A DNA stretch of 64,000 nt, from assembly GCA_030429545.1 (NCBI GenBank), contig JAUIFF010000004.1, forward strand, positions 248,001-312,000, read 5' to 3'. Each line of letters begins with the position of its first letter. Position 1 is the first letter of the stretch. The notes below the pieces were generated by a model. The model was not told the DNA's origin. It was given only the letters and a program-made list of their open reading frames with translations, and searched no databases. The position numbers were made by a program, and so were the translations under genes. This document shows, in pieces, positions 9,971 through 17,894 of the stretch. Source of the stretch: Polyangia bacterium. GTDB taxonomy: Bacteria; Myxococcota_A; Polyangia; Nannocystales; Nannocystaceae.

Positions 9971-10891
9971 GCAGTTGAGTCTGGGTGAAAGCTGGATTTC
10001 AAACAAGAACTTAAGGACATGTTATTGTGCGTGGCGGTACGGCAGCGTAGCTGCTGGACTAAGTTATTGAGTGTACATGTTTTTAGTGGAGCGGCTCCGG
10101 GGAATTTTTCAAATGTGTTAAAAATTCAGCTAGATAGATTGCCTATCGATAAAGTGCTGTGCGCAAACTTGCTCGCAGGCTTGCCGTACATCGTCGAGGT
10201 TGCGCGAATGTCGACTGCCCGATTCATTTTTGCGGGCCTGCCTGCGGCATCCGGGCCGAGTCCAACTAGTTTCGGTGCAGGCACAGGCGGGTTCCCAACG
10301 TCAAGGTGCACGCGTTGGCAGCACGGGGCAGCGCCCGCACGACTTGGGTCTGCGCAGGTAGGTGTCGACACCGGTCCCCACGGTCAATGCGAGCCAGATC
10401 GCGTGCCGAGTACGTTGGGCCTGCGCGACTTTGGACGGGTGCCGGACGCTTGTGCGTCGATGGGTCGTGCGGCGGGATTGCATGACCTGGTGACCGCGCG
10501 AAAACAATGGGGAGCAAGCGTGACGAGGGTGAGGCGACTGTCGGCCGATCGAGTCGGCCGAACATTGCAGCCCGCTTCGCGGCCGAACATGGCAGCCCGC
10601 TTCGTGTCCGAACATGGCAGCCCGCTTCGTGTCCGAACATGGCAGCCCGCTTCGCGTCCGCTTCGCGTTCGAGCATGGCAGCCCGCTTCGCGGCCGAACA
10701 TGGCAGCCCGCTTCGTGTCCGCAGACACCCTGCGCTTATGACCGCATCGCCGCCCGCCGACACTCAGCCCGCGGGTTGGTTTTCGGCCCGAAGAACCCGG
10801 GCACTAACCTGCGAATTTCGGCCCACGGGGATGATACCCTGTGGGCGCCAGGCTTGGAATTTCCCACCTCGCCGCGGTCCCACCAACAGCT
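9971..10891. other. Gene-poor region with AT-rich stretch, hairpin and minisatellite
   Basis: About 920 bp without a convincing gene. Positions 10005-10170 are clearly more AT-rich than the surroundings and hold a perfect 8-bp hairpin (GAATTTTT at 10102-10109 with AAAAATTC at 10120-10127). The right part holds a 25-bp tandem repeat. Open frames exist on both strands but are carried by the repeat and lack starts or domains. Confidence 0.6.
10558..10722. repeat. 25-bp tandem repeat (minisatellite), about six units
   Basis: Units begin at about 10561, 10586, 10611, 10636, 10672 and 10697 with core AACATGGCAGCCCGCTTCG followed by TGTCCG or CGGCCG. Spacing is exactly 25 bp except for one 36-bp step that carries an 11-bp partial copy. 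Because 25 is not a multiple of three, each unit shifts the frame, which argues against protein coding. The units alternate between two end variants (TGTCC and CGGCC). Confidence 0.9.
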
Positions 10892-11266
10892 ATGTCCACC
10901 ACCACCCGAAGCCTTCGTCACCTGTTTGCTTTTGCCCTCATCGCCGGTGTGATAGCTGGTGCCTGTGGACCGGGCGTGCCTGGGCCGGGGAGCTATGCCG
11001 ACAACCCCTGCCGGTTTGATCCGCGTTGCGGCACTGGGGATATTGGTGCTTTTTGCGATGACGATCGCGAATGTGCGAGCGGATTTTGTTGTGACACAAA
11101 AAACTGTGACGGGGGGATGTGCACCCTGCGCTGCGATGGCGATCGCGACTGCCCGCTCGATATGTTGTGTGAGCACGGTGAGTGCTACTTCACGTGTGAT
11201 CAGGACCGTGATTGCGCCAACGGCATGAGCTGCGAACACGGCAACACCGTGTGCGAGTGGGACTAG
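10892..11266 (+). CDS. Small Cys-rich lipoprotein
   Basis: Starting at 10892 the protein begins MSTTTRSLRHLFAFALIAG and has lipobox IAGAC. The ~90-residue mature part contains about 18 Cys arranged in short Dickkopf- or EGF-like spacing: DDDRECASGFCCD, GDRDCPLDMLCEHGECYFTC, then QDRDCANGMSCEHG. These are the 'RDC...CxxGxC' blocks common in myxobacterial secreted proteins. No catalytic motif is visible. An imperfect 71-nt hairpin follows the stop. Confidence 0.8.
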   Translation: MSTTTRSLRHLFAFALIAGVIAGACGPGVPGPGSYADNPCRFDPRCGTGDIGAFCDDDRECASGFCCDTKNCDGGMCTLRCDGDRDCPLDMLCEHGECYFTCDQDRDCANGMSCEHGNTVCEWD

Positions 11267-11300
11267 TTCTCGCTCATCACGACGTCTCGCTTACTGATTT

Positions 11301-11371
11301 TGCCGAGGTCGGTGCCGTGAAGTTTGGAGCAGCACCACCACAACTTCACGTCATCAAACCGAACCTCGGCA
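11301..11371. other. Long imperfect hairpin between convergent genes
   Basis: TGCCGAGGT (11301-11309) pairs with ACCTCGGCA (11363-11371), and inside it GTGAAGTT (11317-11324) pairs with AACTTCAC (11342-11349). It lies between the Cys-rich lipoprotein (ends 11266) and the membrane protein (ends 11432). There is no T-run at once after the stem, so a classical terminator is doubtful. A structured 3' end or protein site is possible. Confidence 0.5.
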
Positions 11372-11431
11372 CATACTTTTATGCGTGAGCAACAACCGGT
11401 CTGCTAGCCCCGCACGGGAGGTGCCGACAAC

Positions 11432-11992
11432 TCAATTGTCGGTGGGCAGCATCCAGCGGTCGAGTTGGTTGATGTACAGCACGTACCAAAATCCGCCGAG
11501 CATCACGCTGCCAAACGCGAGGTCTGGGTTCGCTGCGACGATCAGGTGAAACACCAACCACGCACCATAGAGGTGGGTGCCGGCATCGAATGTGGCGAGT
11601 AGGCGTTTGCCGAGCACAAACTTGCCATCGTCGTAGAGGGTAGCGTGTTCGACCTCGTGAAACCGGCGATAGACCTGGTGGTGAAAGAAGTTGTAGAGAA
11701 TGTTGTAGCTCGCGTGCAGGGCAAACCCGACGATTGTCGGCCACAGCAGCCACCACGACTGGGGTTGGTCGAACTGCACGATGCCCACGGCAATTGCAAA
11801 ACTGGCTGGAAATACGTAACTCAGCGCGTCCCAAAATAGGAGTACGCCAAAGCCTTCGCGGGTACGCTGGTACGCTGGTTGGGACACACCCAGGCCACCA
11901 AACGTCAGGTGGGAGAGGGTGAGGCACGTTTCAGATGCGATTGCCACACTTGCGAGAATCGCCATGGGCAAGAGGAGTTGCTCAGCCGCCAT
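11432..11992 (-). CDS. Polytopic membrane protein of unknown function
   Basis: 186 residues with about five hydrophobic helices (for example LLLPMAILASVAIA near the start, ALSYVFPASFAIAVGIVQF, WWLLWPTIVGFALHA, AWLVFHLIVAA and MLGGFWYVLYIN). Several His lie in the middle (FFHHQVYRRFHEVEHATLYD) and might bind metal, but no family is recognised. A start at Met10 (11965) is also possible. Confidence 0.65.
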   Translation of the reverse strand: MAAEQLLLPMAILASVAIASETCLTLSHLTFGGLGVSQPAYQRTREGFGVLLFWDALSYVFPASFAIAVGIVQFDQPQSWWLLWPTIVGFALHASYNILYNFFHHQVYRRFHEVEHATLYDDGKFVLGKRLLATFDAGTHLYGAWLVFHLIVAANPDLAFGSVMLGGFWYVLYINQLDRWMLPTDN

Positions 11993-12398
11993 CGATTCGA
12001 TTCCTTGGTATTACAAATTGATATCCGTGCACATCTCCGATGTGCCGACAAAATGTTCGTATGTACAAACACTACGGAATTGTCCAAAGTGTGACATGGG
12101 GCACATTTGTATGCAACTGCAATTGTCTAGTGTTTATTCGAGCCAATGCTCGCCGCAGGTCCGGGCCGCGGGTTCGTAATCCCGTGCGACCAGTGTTCGC
12201 TGGCAAACCGGCCGGGCGACTTTTGTTGCGGTGTTTCGCGGCGGGTCGAGATCTTGTCAAACCCGTGTGGCAGGCGGCCCCAAACGGCTCCGGCTTGCAA
12301 ATGCACGCACCCGCGAACCTGAGACGGGTGGTGAAACGACGGTTCGTCGCCGACGAGGCGAAATCCTGCTGAGAAGTCTGGGCTGGGGCTGGTATCGT
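11993..12398. other. Intergenic stretch without recognised feature
   Basis: About 400 bp between divergent genes. It includes an alternating tract CGTATGTACA at 12058-12067. Open frames continuing into the downstream lipoprotein gene exist, but their residues look like non-coding translation. No RNA or mobile element is recognised. Confidence 0.4.
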
Positions 12399-13490
12399 TT
12401 GAGTGTGGGAGCACGCCAAATCGTTGCTCGATTGTGCGCTGGTCAGATCGGCGTGCTCGCGGCTGTCGGTCTGGTGATGTCGACGGGCTGCGCCGAGCGG
12501 CTCGCTCGCACGGCGACACCCGCCAGTATTGAGGCTGCCTTAGAGACGCTCAACAAACCCGAAAACCGCGAACAACTCGCCCAGCTGATCGCCCTTGAAG
12601 AAGTTGAAGAGGCTGCCAAGCGACTGACCCGGGCGATCCTCGAAAGTTCGGCCGAGGAGCTGTCCGACGAGGACACCAAAAAACGCCTGTTGGCCATCAG
12701 CGATGAGTTCTCCCGCCAAATTGTTCGTTCGGTCTCGCAGGCGTTGGCCGAGGAGGTGCCCGAGGACCTCGCGCCGCGCCTGACCGAGGCGGTCAACGAG
12801 AGCCTGCAGTCGGTGCTGTCCTCGGAGATGAACCAAAAACAGGCGGCCGCGTTTGCCTCGCACGTCACCCGCTCGACGGTCGCGGCCGTCACCAAAACCC
12901 TGGCCCGCGGCCTCGAAAACGACATCGGGCCGGCGGTTGGGCGGACCTTGCAAGACGATATCGGGCCGGCTGTGGCGGTGGTCATCGAACAACAGTTGGC
13001 ACCGGCCCTCGCCAAGGCCATCCGCGATGAGTTGGCACCGGCCCTCGCCACGGCCATCCGCGAGGAGTTGCGGCCCGCGGCCGTCGGTGCCCTCGACAAC
13101 GATCAGGTGCGGGAGATCGTCAACGAGGTGACGCGGCAGGCCACGCGCTCGGCCGTGTTGGGGATGCACGATGCCCTGACCCAGGAGCCCGTGCGGGCGA
13201 CAATCCGCGAAGTCGATCAACTGTTGTGGAAGCGCTACGAGGACCAACGCGATGATTTTCTCAAGTGGCTGCTGATCACGTTGGTCGTCGTGTTTGCGGC
13301 CTCGACGATGTACTACGTGGCCAAAAATCGCCGCACTCAAAAAAAGCACAAAAAGGTCACCGGGGCCCTGTCGCGGCTGCAACAAAAGTCGTGGTCGGAG
13401 AAGTTGTTGGCCCTGCTCGACGACGACGACGACGACGACGTTCGCATGGTCCGCGGCATCATTCGCCGCGACGACGACAAGCAGGTCTAG
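12399..13490 (+). CDS. Lipoprotein with amphipathic repeats, C-terminal membrane helix and poly-Asp
   Basis: The longest open frame runs from 12231, but a lipoprotein signal IGVLAAVGLVMSTGC is obtained from the TTG at 12399 (or GTG at 12405), which I prefer. The mature part is almost entirely helical with repeated blocks such as DIGPAVGRTLQDDIGPAVAV and APALAKAIRDELAPALATAI. A membrane helix (WLLITLVVVFAASTMYYVAK) and a short basic/acidic tail with seven consecutive Asp (a GAC repeat near 13418-13440) follow. The protein could thus be anchored at both ends and span the periplasm. No known family is recognised; start and topology are inferred. Confidence 0.7.
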   Translation: MSVGARQIVARLCAGQIGVLAAVGLVMSTGCAERLARTATPASIEAALETLNKPENREQLAQLIALEEVEEAAKRLTRAILESSAEELSDEDTKKRLLAISDEFSRQIVRSVSQALAEEVPEDLAPRLTEAVNESLQSVLSSEMNQKQAAAFASHVTRSTVAAVTKTLARGLENDIGPAVGRTLQDDIGPAVAVVIEQQLAPALAKAIRDELAPALATAIREELRPAAVGALDNDQVREIVNEVTRQATRSAVLGMHDALTQEPVRATIREVDQLLWKRYEDQRDDFLKWLLITLVVVFAASTMYYVAKNRRTQKKHKKVTGALSRLQQKSWSEKLLALLDDDDDDDVRMVRGIIRRDDDKQV

Positions 13491-13584
13491 CCGCTGGCAA
13501 CCGAGGATGTGGCGATACGAGGTCCCAGGCACGTCACCGTGAAAACGCGAGCCTGTCTCGGGTTTGGCTGTTACAGTGCTGCCC

Positions 13585-14337
13585 ATGCCTTCCCCCCGCG
13601 CATCCTGGATCTGTACCTTGCTGTTTGCAGTCGCCTGTGACAGCCCGCCGGCATCTCCCGACAATGCAGATACACCGAAAGCGACACCGGCAGCACCGGG
13701 GCAACCGGGAGCCGAAACGCCGGGCACGCCCGTTGCCTTGCCAGGCCCGACTGATCCGCCGCCACCGCTCGATGAGGTGCCACCACCGGAGCCACCAGCC
13801 AAGGACGGTGAGCCCGGCAAGGCGCCGCCCGAGCAGGTGCCCGCCAGCAACGGGCGGACCCCAGCCATCGCCACCACCCATCCGATGTACGCCCGGTTTG
13901 AGGGCACTTCGATGAACAATGCATGTACATCTGATAGTGCGTGCGCCAAGGGGGGGTGTTCCGGCGAGGTCTGCTCGGCCGATAAGGACGTGACCACCAC
14001 CTGTGAGGTGATCGAAGGTCTACCCGCCGGTGCCCAGTGCGGGTGTGTCTCGAACACCTGTGTTTGGTACACCGCCGACGCCGGCAAGCCGCGCCCGGGC
14101 AAACTTGCGACCAAGGAAAAGACCGCCGGCAAAAACCCCGCCACGCCCGGGGTCCGGTGCGGCAAAAAGACCTGCGCAGCCGGGGAGCAGTGCATCGAAT
14201 ACTACGGCATCGCCGGGCCCAAGGGCCCAAAACTGCGCACCTGTGGCGTTCCCTGCAAGCTCGGCAAGAAGGGGCAGTGCCCCGCAGGCAAGCGTTGTGT
14301 GATGATCTCCGATGGCGCGGGGGCGGTCTGCCAATAG
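13585..14337 (+). CDS. Cys-containing lipoprotein with Pro-rich linker
   Basis: The start at 13585 gives MPSPRASWICTLLFAVACDS, a lipoprotein signal. A ~75-residue Pro/Ala/Gly-rich linker follows, then a Cys-rich domain of ~150 residues with pieces such as NACTSDSACAKGGCSGEVC, CGCVSNTCVWY, and KLGKKGQCPAGKRCVM. The pattern is that of myxobacterial secreted Cys-rich proteins. No catalytic signature. It is followed by a terminator-like hairpin. Confidence 0.75.
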   Translation: MPSPRASWICTLLFAVACDSPPASPDNADTPKATPAAPGQPGAETPGTPVALPGPTDPPPPLDEVPPPEPPAKDGEPGKAPPEQVPASNGRTPAIATTHPMYARFEGTSMNNACTSDSACAKGGCSGEVCSADKDVTTTCEVIEGLPAGAQCGCVSNTCVWYTADAGKPRPGKLATKEKTAGKNPATPGVRCGKKTCAAGEQCIEYYGIAGPKGPKLRTCGVPCKLGKKGQCPAGKRCVMISDGAGAVCQ

Positions 14338-14360
14338 CCGCAAACCCCAGTCAAAAGCGA

Positions 14361-14388
14361 AAACCCGGGCTTCGCGGTCCGGGTTTTT
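14361..14388 (+). terminator. Rho-independent terminator
   Basis: The stem AAACCCGG / CCGGGTTT encloses a ~10-nt loop (GCTTCGCGGT) and is followed by TTTAT. It begins 23 bp after the stop of the Cys-containing lipoprotein gene. Confidence 0.75.
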
Positions 14389-14424
14389 ATATGTCGAAAC
14401 AGACATGTTTGTTAGGTTCGCGCA

Positions 14425-14802
14425 ATGTCGAGTCGCCTGCCGTTTCCATTATCTGTCCGACGAGCCATGTTCTCGATTGCAGCCCTCGCGGTCGCAGCGG
14501 GTGCCTACGTCGAGGCACAGCCGGCCCGTGCGGCGAGTATCCAGGAAGTTGTCGGGACCATCAAAACCGGGGCCATGTTTCCCCACCAGCTCAAGATCTC
14601 GGTTCGCTACTACATCACCGTCGAGGGTAAGAAGATTTACCAAACCCGGTCGTTTGAGGCGTCGAAGGACTGCGAGCACACCGACGGGGAGATTGCGGCG
14701 TTTGCCGGGCTCGTGTCACCGTGGATGGGTTCGACGCGGGCGGCGATCGTGCGTTATGTCGAGCAGGGGTCACGCCGCTGCCTTGTGAGTGTTGGCCTGT
14801 AG
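14425..14802 (+). CDS. Small secreted protein of unknown function
   Basis: 125 residues with a Sec signal peptide (Arg-containing n-region, MFSIAALAVAAGAYV core, likely cleavage after AQPARA). The mature part is ~90 residues, beta-rich in appearance (KISVRYYITVEGKKIYQTRS), with two Cys that could form a disulfide. No homology is recognised. A start at Met15 would also keep the signal. Confidence 0.65.
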   Translation: MSSRLPFPLSVRRAMFSIAALAVAAGAYVEAQPARAASIQEVVGTIKTGAMFPHQLKISVRYYITVEGKKIYQTRSFEASKDCEHTDGEIAAFAGLVSPWMGSTRAAIVRYVEQGSRRCLVSVGL

Positions 14803-14844
14803 CTGGGTTGGTGGCCACCGCCACAGCTTTCGCGCCGACAAAAA

Positions 14845-15243
14845 CTACGGATGGTCCGAGTCGACCACCGGTGCCCGCTCGCGCTCGAGTTTGGCTGCCG
14901 GGTCGCGGTCTAGTTGTACCATCATGTAAATCACGGCGATCGCCAACACCACCAGCACGCTCAATACTTGAAACGGCAACGAAACCAGCAGCCAAAACTC
15001 GCCCGAAAGCAGTTTGCGGCGGCGAATTTTACGGGCGACATTTTCGTAGAAATCGGGCGGAGCTTCGACCTCAGGCAGCTCCTTGACCAATTTCAGCATG
15101 TCGCGCAAACCCGCAAATTCCGCCTGGGCGTCTTCGTCGGCCTGCATCATCGCCTCAAAAGCCGCGGCATCATTCGCGTCGAGTGCCTCATCGAGTGCGG
15201 CACTCATCAGCTCGGCTGCTTGGGAGTCTGAAGGATCGACCAT
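14845..15243 (-). CDS. Probable membrane-bound anti-sigma factor
   Basis: Starting at 15243 it is 132 residues. An acidic cytoplasmic N-terminus (AALDEALDANDAAAFEAMM, then ADEDAQAEFAGLRDMLKLV) is followed by one membrane helix (LVSLPFQVLSVLVVLAIAVIY) and a short charged tail. It starts 26 bp after the stop of the ECF sigma gene and is co-directional, the usual order for a sigma/anti-sigma pair. No zinc-binding HxxxCxxC is present, so it is not a ZAS-type protein. Function is inferred from size, topology and neighbour. Confidence 0.75.
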   Translation of the reverse strand: MVDPSDSQAAELMSAALDEALDANDAAAFEAMMQADEDAQAEFAGLRDMLKLVKELPEVEAPPDFYENVARKIRRRKLLSGEFWLLVSLPFQVLSVLVVLAIAVIYMMVQLDRDPAAKLERERAPVVDSDHP

Positions 15244-15268
15244 GGTGTTCCCGGAGGCGAAAGCTCGC

Positions 15269-15973
15269 CTAGCGCATGTGTTTCTCCATGCGTTTTTTGA
15301 GGGCGACACGCGCCCGGTGAAGTCGTGACTTTAAGGTCCCGGCCTGCAGCCCGGTGACCTTCATGATGTCTTGGTAGCTCAGCCCCTGGATGTCGCGCAG
15401 GACGATCAACAGGCGGTGGTCCGGATCGAGGTTGGCGATTTCTTCTTGGATGGCGCGCTGCAACCGGTTGCCGGTGACAACCGCCTCGGGGCCGGGTACT
15501 TGGCTTTGCAAACTATGGGTGGCCCCGCCTTCGCGGCTGGGCATCTGCGCCTGGGCACTTTTTTCGATCTCGAGTCGGCGCCCGTGGTGGCGACCTTTGA
15601 GGTACTTGATCCGATTTTTGCAGTTGTTGGAGGCGATGCGATACAGCCAGGTGAAAAACCGGCCCTCGCCGCGGTAACTGCCAATCGCCCGGAAGACCGT
15701 CAAAAACACATCTTGGGCAACATCCTCGGCTTCTTCGCGGTCGCCCAAAAACCGGTAACACAGCCCGTAGATTCGATTTTGGTAGGTACTGACGAGTTCT
15801 TGAAAAGCTCCCTCGTCGCCGTCGCGGATGCGTTTGACCAGCCGACGGTCGCGTCGGTCCTGCTCGGCGCGGCGGGCATCCTCCGACGAAGATACCTGCG
15901 ACCCGCCGCGTTTGTTCGCGGAGGTCGGTTGCGCCTGCGCCTGCGCCTGCGCCGTGGCATTGGCCTTACTCAC
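15269..15973 (-). CDS. ECF-type RNA polymerase sigma factor
   Basis: The start GTG at 15973 (product begins MSKANATAQAQ) is preferred; an in-frame GTG at 16045 would add 24 residues. After a Gln/Ala repeat from a GCGCAG repeat, region 2 is clear (DEGAFQELVSTYQNRIYGLC, DREEAEDVAQDVFLTVFRAI, GEGRFFTWLYRIASNNCKNR). Region 4 is also clear (LDPDHRLLIVLRDIQGLSYQ, then VTGLQAGTLKSRLHRARVAL). It should recruit RNA polymerase to stress or envelope promoters and is probably held by the anti-sigma factor encoded just downstream. Nothing in the window identifies its regulon. Confidence 0.92.
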   Translation of the reverse strand: MSKANATAQAQAQAQPTSANKRGGSQVSSSEDARRAEQDRRDRRLVKRIRDGDEGAFQELVSTYQNRIYGLCYRFLGDREEAEDVAQDVFLTVFRAIGSYRGEGRFFTWLYRIASNNCKNRIKYLKGRHHGRRLEIEKSAQAQMPSREGGATHSLQSQVPGPEAVVTGNRLQRAIQEEIANLDPDHRLLIVLRDIQGLSYQDIMKVTGLQAGTLKSRLHRARVALKKRMEKHMR

Positions 15974-16197
15974 CTCGCCCACTTTCCACCAGACCACCGG
16001 GGTGACACAAGGTTCCCGCCGTCGACGGTTGCTCGCCGGTTTCACGTATTCGTCGCCACAACATAGCTATGGGGCAAATCGACGGTGTTTAGGCAATTGC
16101 AGCCGGGCAACTTTTTGGCCGGGCTCGGTTGGATCTTCGCCACCCGGCGCGCGGTTTTTCGGGTCGTTGCCCACACAACTTCCTGTAAGTTGTAGCA

Positions 16198-16704
16198 ATG
16201 CAGCGTATCGCCCTGGTCCTTGCGTTCTTTGCCGGAGCCTGTGCAACCACCGCGGTCACGACCGTCGCCAGCGAGTCCTCGCCGAACGCGGCTTCAGCAA
16301 CCGCCGAGCCGGCAGCCGCAGGCGCCCCCGACATGGGCAATCCCGACGAACCCCGGGTCGTCGCGCTCACCGAAGCCGAGCAGCGCCAGCCGCCCACCAA
16401 GAAGGCCAGCGTTTGGCTGCTCGCCCGCGGACACAATGCGTTTGTCGGCAAGTTGGAGCTCGCCCCGTCGGGCGCCGTGCCCGAGCACCGCGACGCGACC
16501 GAGGAGTACCTCCATATATTAGAAGGCAGCGGCAAGTTGATGATCGACGACACGGCCTACGACGTGGGACCTGGGACAACGATCTATATGCCCGCGAATG
16601 CCAAGGTCAGCTATCAAAACGGTGATCAGAAGTTGGTCGCCTTGCAGGTCTTTGCCGGCCCCGAGCCCGCCGCCAAGTACGATGGCTGGCCGCCGGTGAA
16701 CTGA
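16198..16704 (+). CDS. Cupin-domain lipoprotein
   Basis: 168 residues. Lipoprotein signal MQRIALVLAFFAGAC, an Ala/Glu/Pro-rich linker, then one cupin fold: PEHRDATEEYLHILEGSG carries the first-motif His/Glu ligands, and GPGTTIYMPANAKVSYQN is the second motif. In the second motif the usual His is absent (AKVS), so metal binding may be altered. Likely periplasmic or surface-located. Substrate unknown. Confidence 0.82.
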   Translation: MQRIALVLAFFAGACATTAVTTVASESSPNAASATAEPAAAGAPDMGNPDEPRVVALTEAEQRQPPTKKASVWLLARGHNAFVGKLELAPSGAVPEHRDATEEYLHILEGSGKLMIDDTAYDVGPGTTIYMPANAKVSYQNGDQKLVALQVFAGPEPAAKYDGWPPVN

Positions 16705-16887
16705 GCTCCTCGCGCCGCTGCGTGCGCAGGATTTGCGGGTTTTGGCAGGTCGGTCGTCCGCCCGTCGGCCGGCCGGCCGGTCGGTCGAAAGTTCACGCGT
16801 CGGCAAAAAACAAATGTCAGTAAGTGGACACGGTCGATCTCGAGAGCGAGAATCCAAACACGGCTGCGGAGCCGTTTGGGGGTGTCG

Positions 16888-17733
16888 ATGTCGCGTCTGT
16901 TGTTCGTGAATCGTTGGGCTGTTGTCGCGCCGCGCGAAAAATTTTTGAGCATCGCGAGCGCATTTTTTGTCGGCACGATTTTGTTTGCCTGTGGTGGTGA
17001 AAAACAAACGAGCGTGACCGACTCGGATGCGACGACAGGTGAGTCGCAAACGAGCGGTGAGCAAACGAGCGAAGGTCCGACCGAGTCGACCGAGTCGACC
17101 GACGCAAGCGGCGGTCAGACCACCGATATGTCCGGAAGCGAGACCGGCGAGCAAACCACCGGCGAGACCACCGACGGCACCACCTCCGACGACACCAAGG
17201 GCAGCGAAACGACCGACGACCCGACCAAGGGCTCTGAAACAGACACCGACACCGGAGGCGGAGATCCACTCGAAGACTCCTGCGCCGCCGCCTGTGAAGC
17301 GTTCGCCGCTTGCGAACAGATCGACATCGACGAGTGTACCGCGGGATGTATCGGTGAGTTCAAAGACGAGAGCAAGGAGTGCATCGAGGCGGTGATCGGT
17401 GCCAACAAGTGCTTTTCCCAGCTCACCTGCGAAGAGATAGAAACCGAGGAGCCGCCGTTTCCGTGCGAAGCCGAGGAGATGCAGGCCGAGGCTGTGTGTG
17501 GCACAGGCGAGGAGTGCTCGATCGGCGTTGGCATGGGCCAGGGGATCGGCCAGTGTGAAGTTTTCTACGAGTGCGAGTTTGATAGCTACGGCATGGTGTG
17601 CGAGGGACAAATATGCACATGCAACATGAACGGCGAAAAAGTCGGGATGTGCCAAAACGAAAACTACTGTGGTCAGCTCGGCGAAGGCCAAGAAGTCGAG
17701 TTGATGGTCAGTTGCTGTGGCTTTGAGATCTAG
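16888..17733 (+). CDS. Stalked Cys-rich lipoprotein
   Basis: Start at 16888 (MSRLLFVNRWAVV...). The hydrophobic segment FLSIASAFFVGTILFAC ends in a lipobox-like Cys, although the n-region is longer than usual. A ~85-residue Thr/Ser/Glu/Gly/Asp stalk is followed by ~150 residues with about 20 Cys. Part of it (CAAACEAFAACEQIDIDEC, then GCIGEFKDESKEC) looks like a four-helix Cys-pair domain. The rest resembles EGF-like loops. No enzyme motif. Confidence 0.72.
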   Translation: MSRLLFVNRWAVVAPREKFLSIASAFFVGTILFACGGEKQTSVTDSDATTGESQTSGEQTSEGPTESTESTDASGGQTTDMSGSETGEQTTGETTDGTTSDDTKGSETTDDPTKGSETDTDTGGGDPLEDSCAAACEAFAACEQIDIDECTAGCIGEFKDESKECIEAVIGANKCFSQLTCEEIETEEPPFPCEAEEMQAEAVCGTGEECSIGVGMGQGIGQCEVFYECEFDSYGMVCEGQICTCNMNGEKVGMCQNENYCGQLGEGQEVELMVSCCGFEI

Positions 17734-17894
17734 GTCCAGCCACATGTAGATACATCGGAGCCCGACGGGAAATATCGCCCGTCGGTCTGCGGGCATGTTG
17801 TTTGCGGCCCAACCTACGTGCGACAGGTTGCCAGCTAGGTACCGCTTTGCGACGACCGTTTTTGCGAAGGCCGCAGGCCAAGTACACTGTCGCC

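Noticed and set aside
10019..10763. Open frames on both strands through the minisatellite region
   Set aside because: They exist only because the 25-bp repeat is free of stops in several frames. Products such as MAARFVSEHGSPLRVRTW repeats have no signal peptide, domain or start context.
14845..15973. CarQ/CarR light-response sigma/anti-sigma pair for the carotenoid genes
   Set aside because: The pair is 18 kb away from the crt genes, and its anti-sigma factor has only one membrane helix, unlike multi-pass CarR. A link would be guesswork.
16730..16870. GGTCGGTCG/CCGGCCGG-rich stretch as a mobile element end
   Set aside because: Simple-sequence GC repeat only. No transposase, target duplication or terminal inverted repeats nearby.
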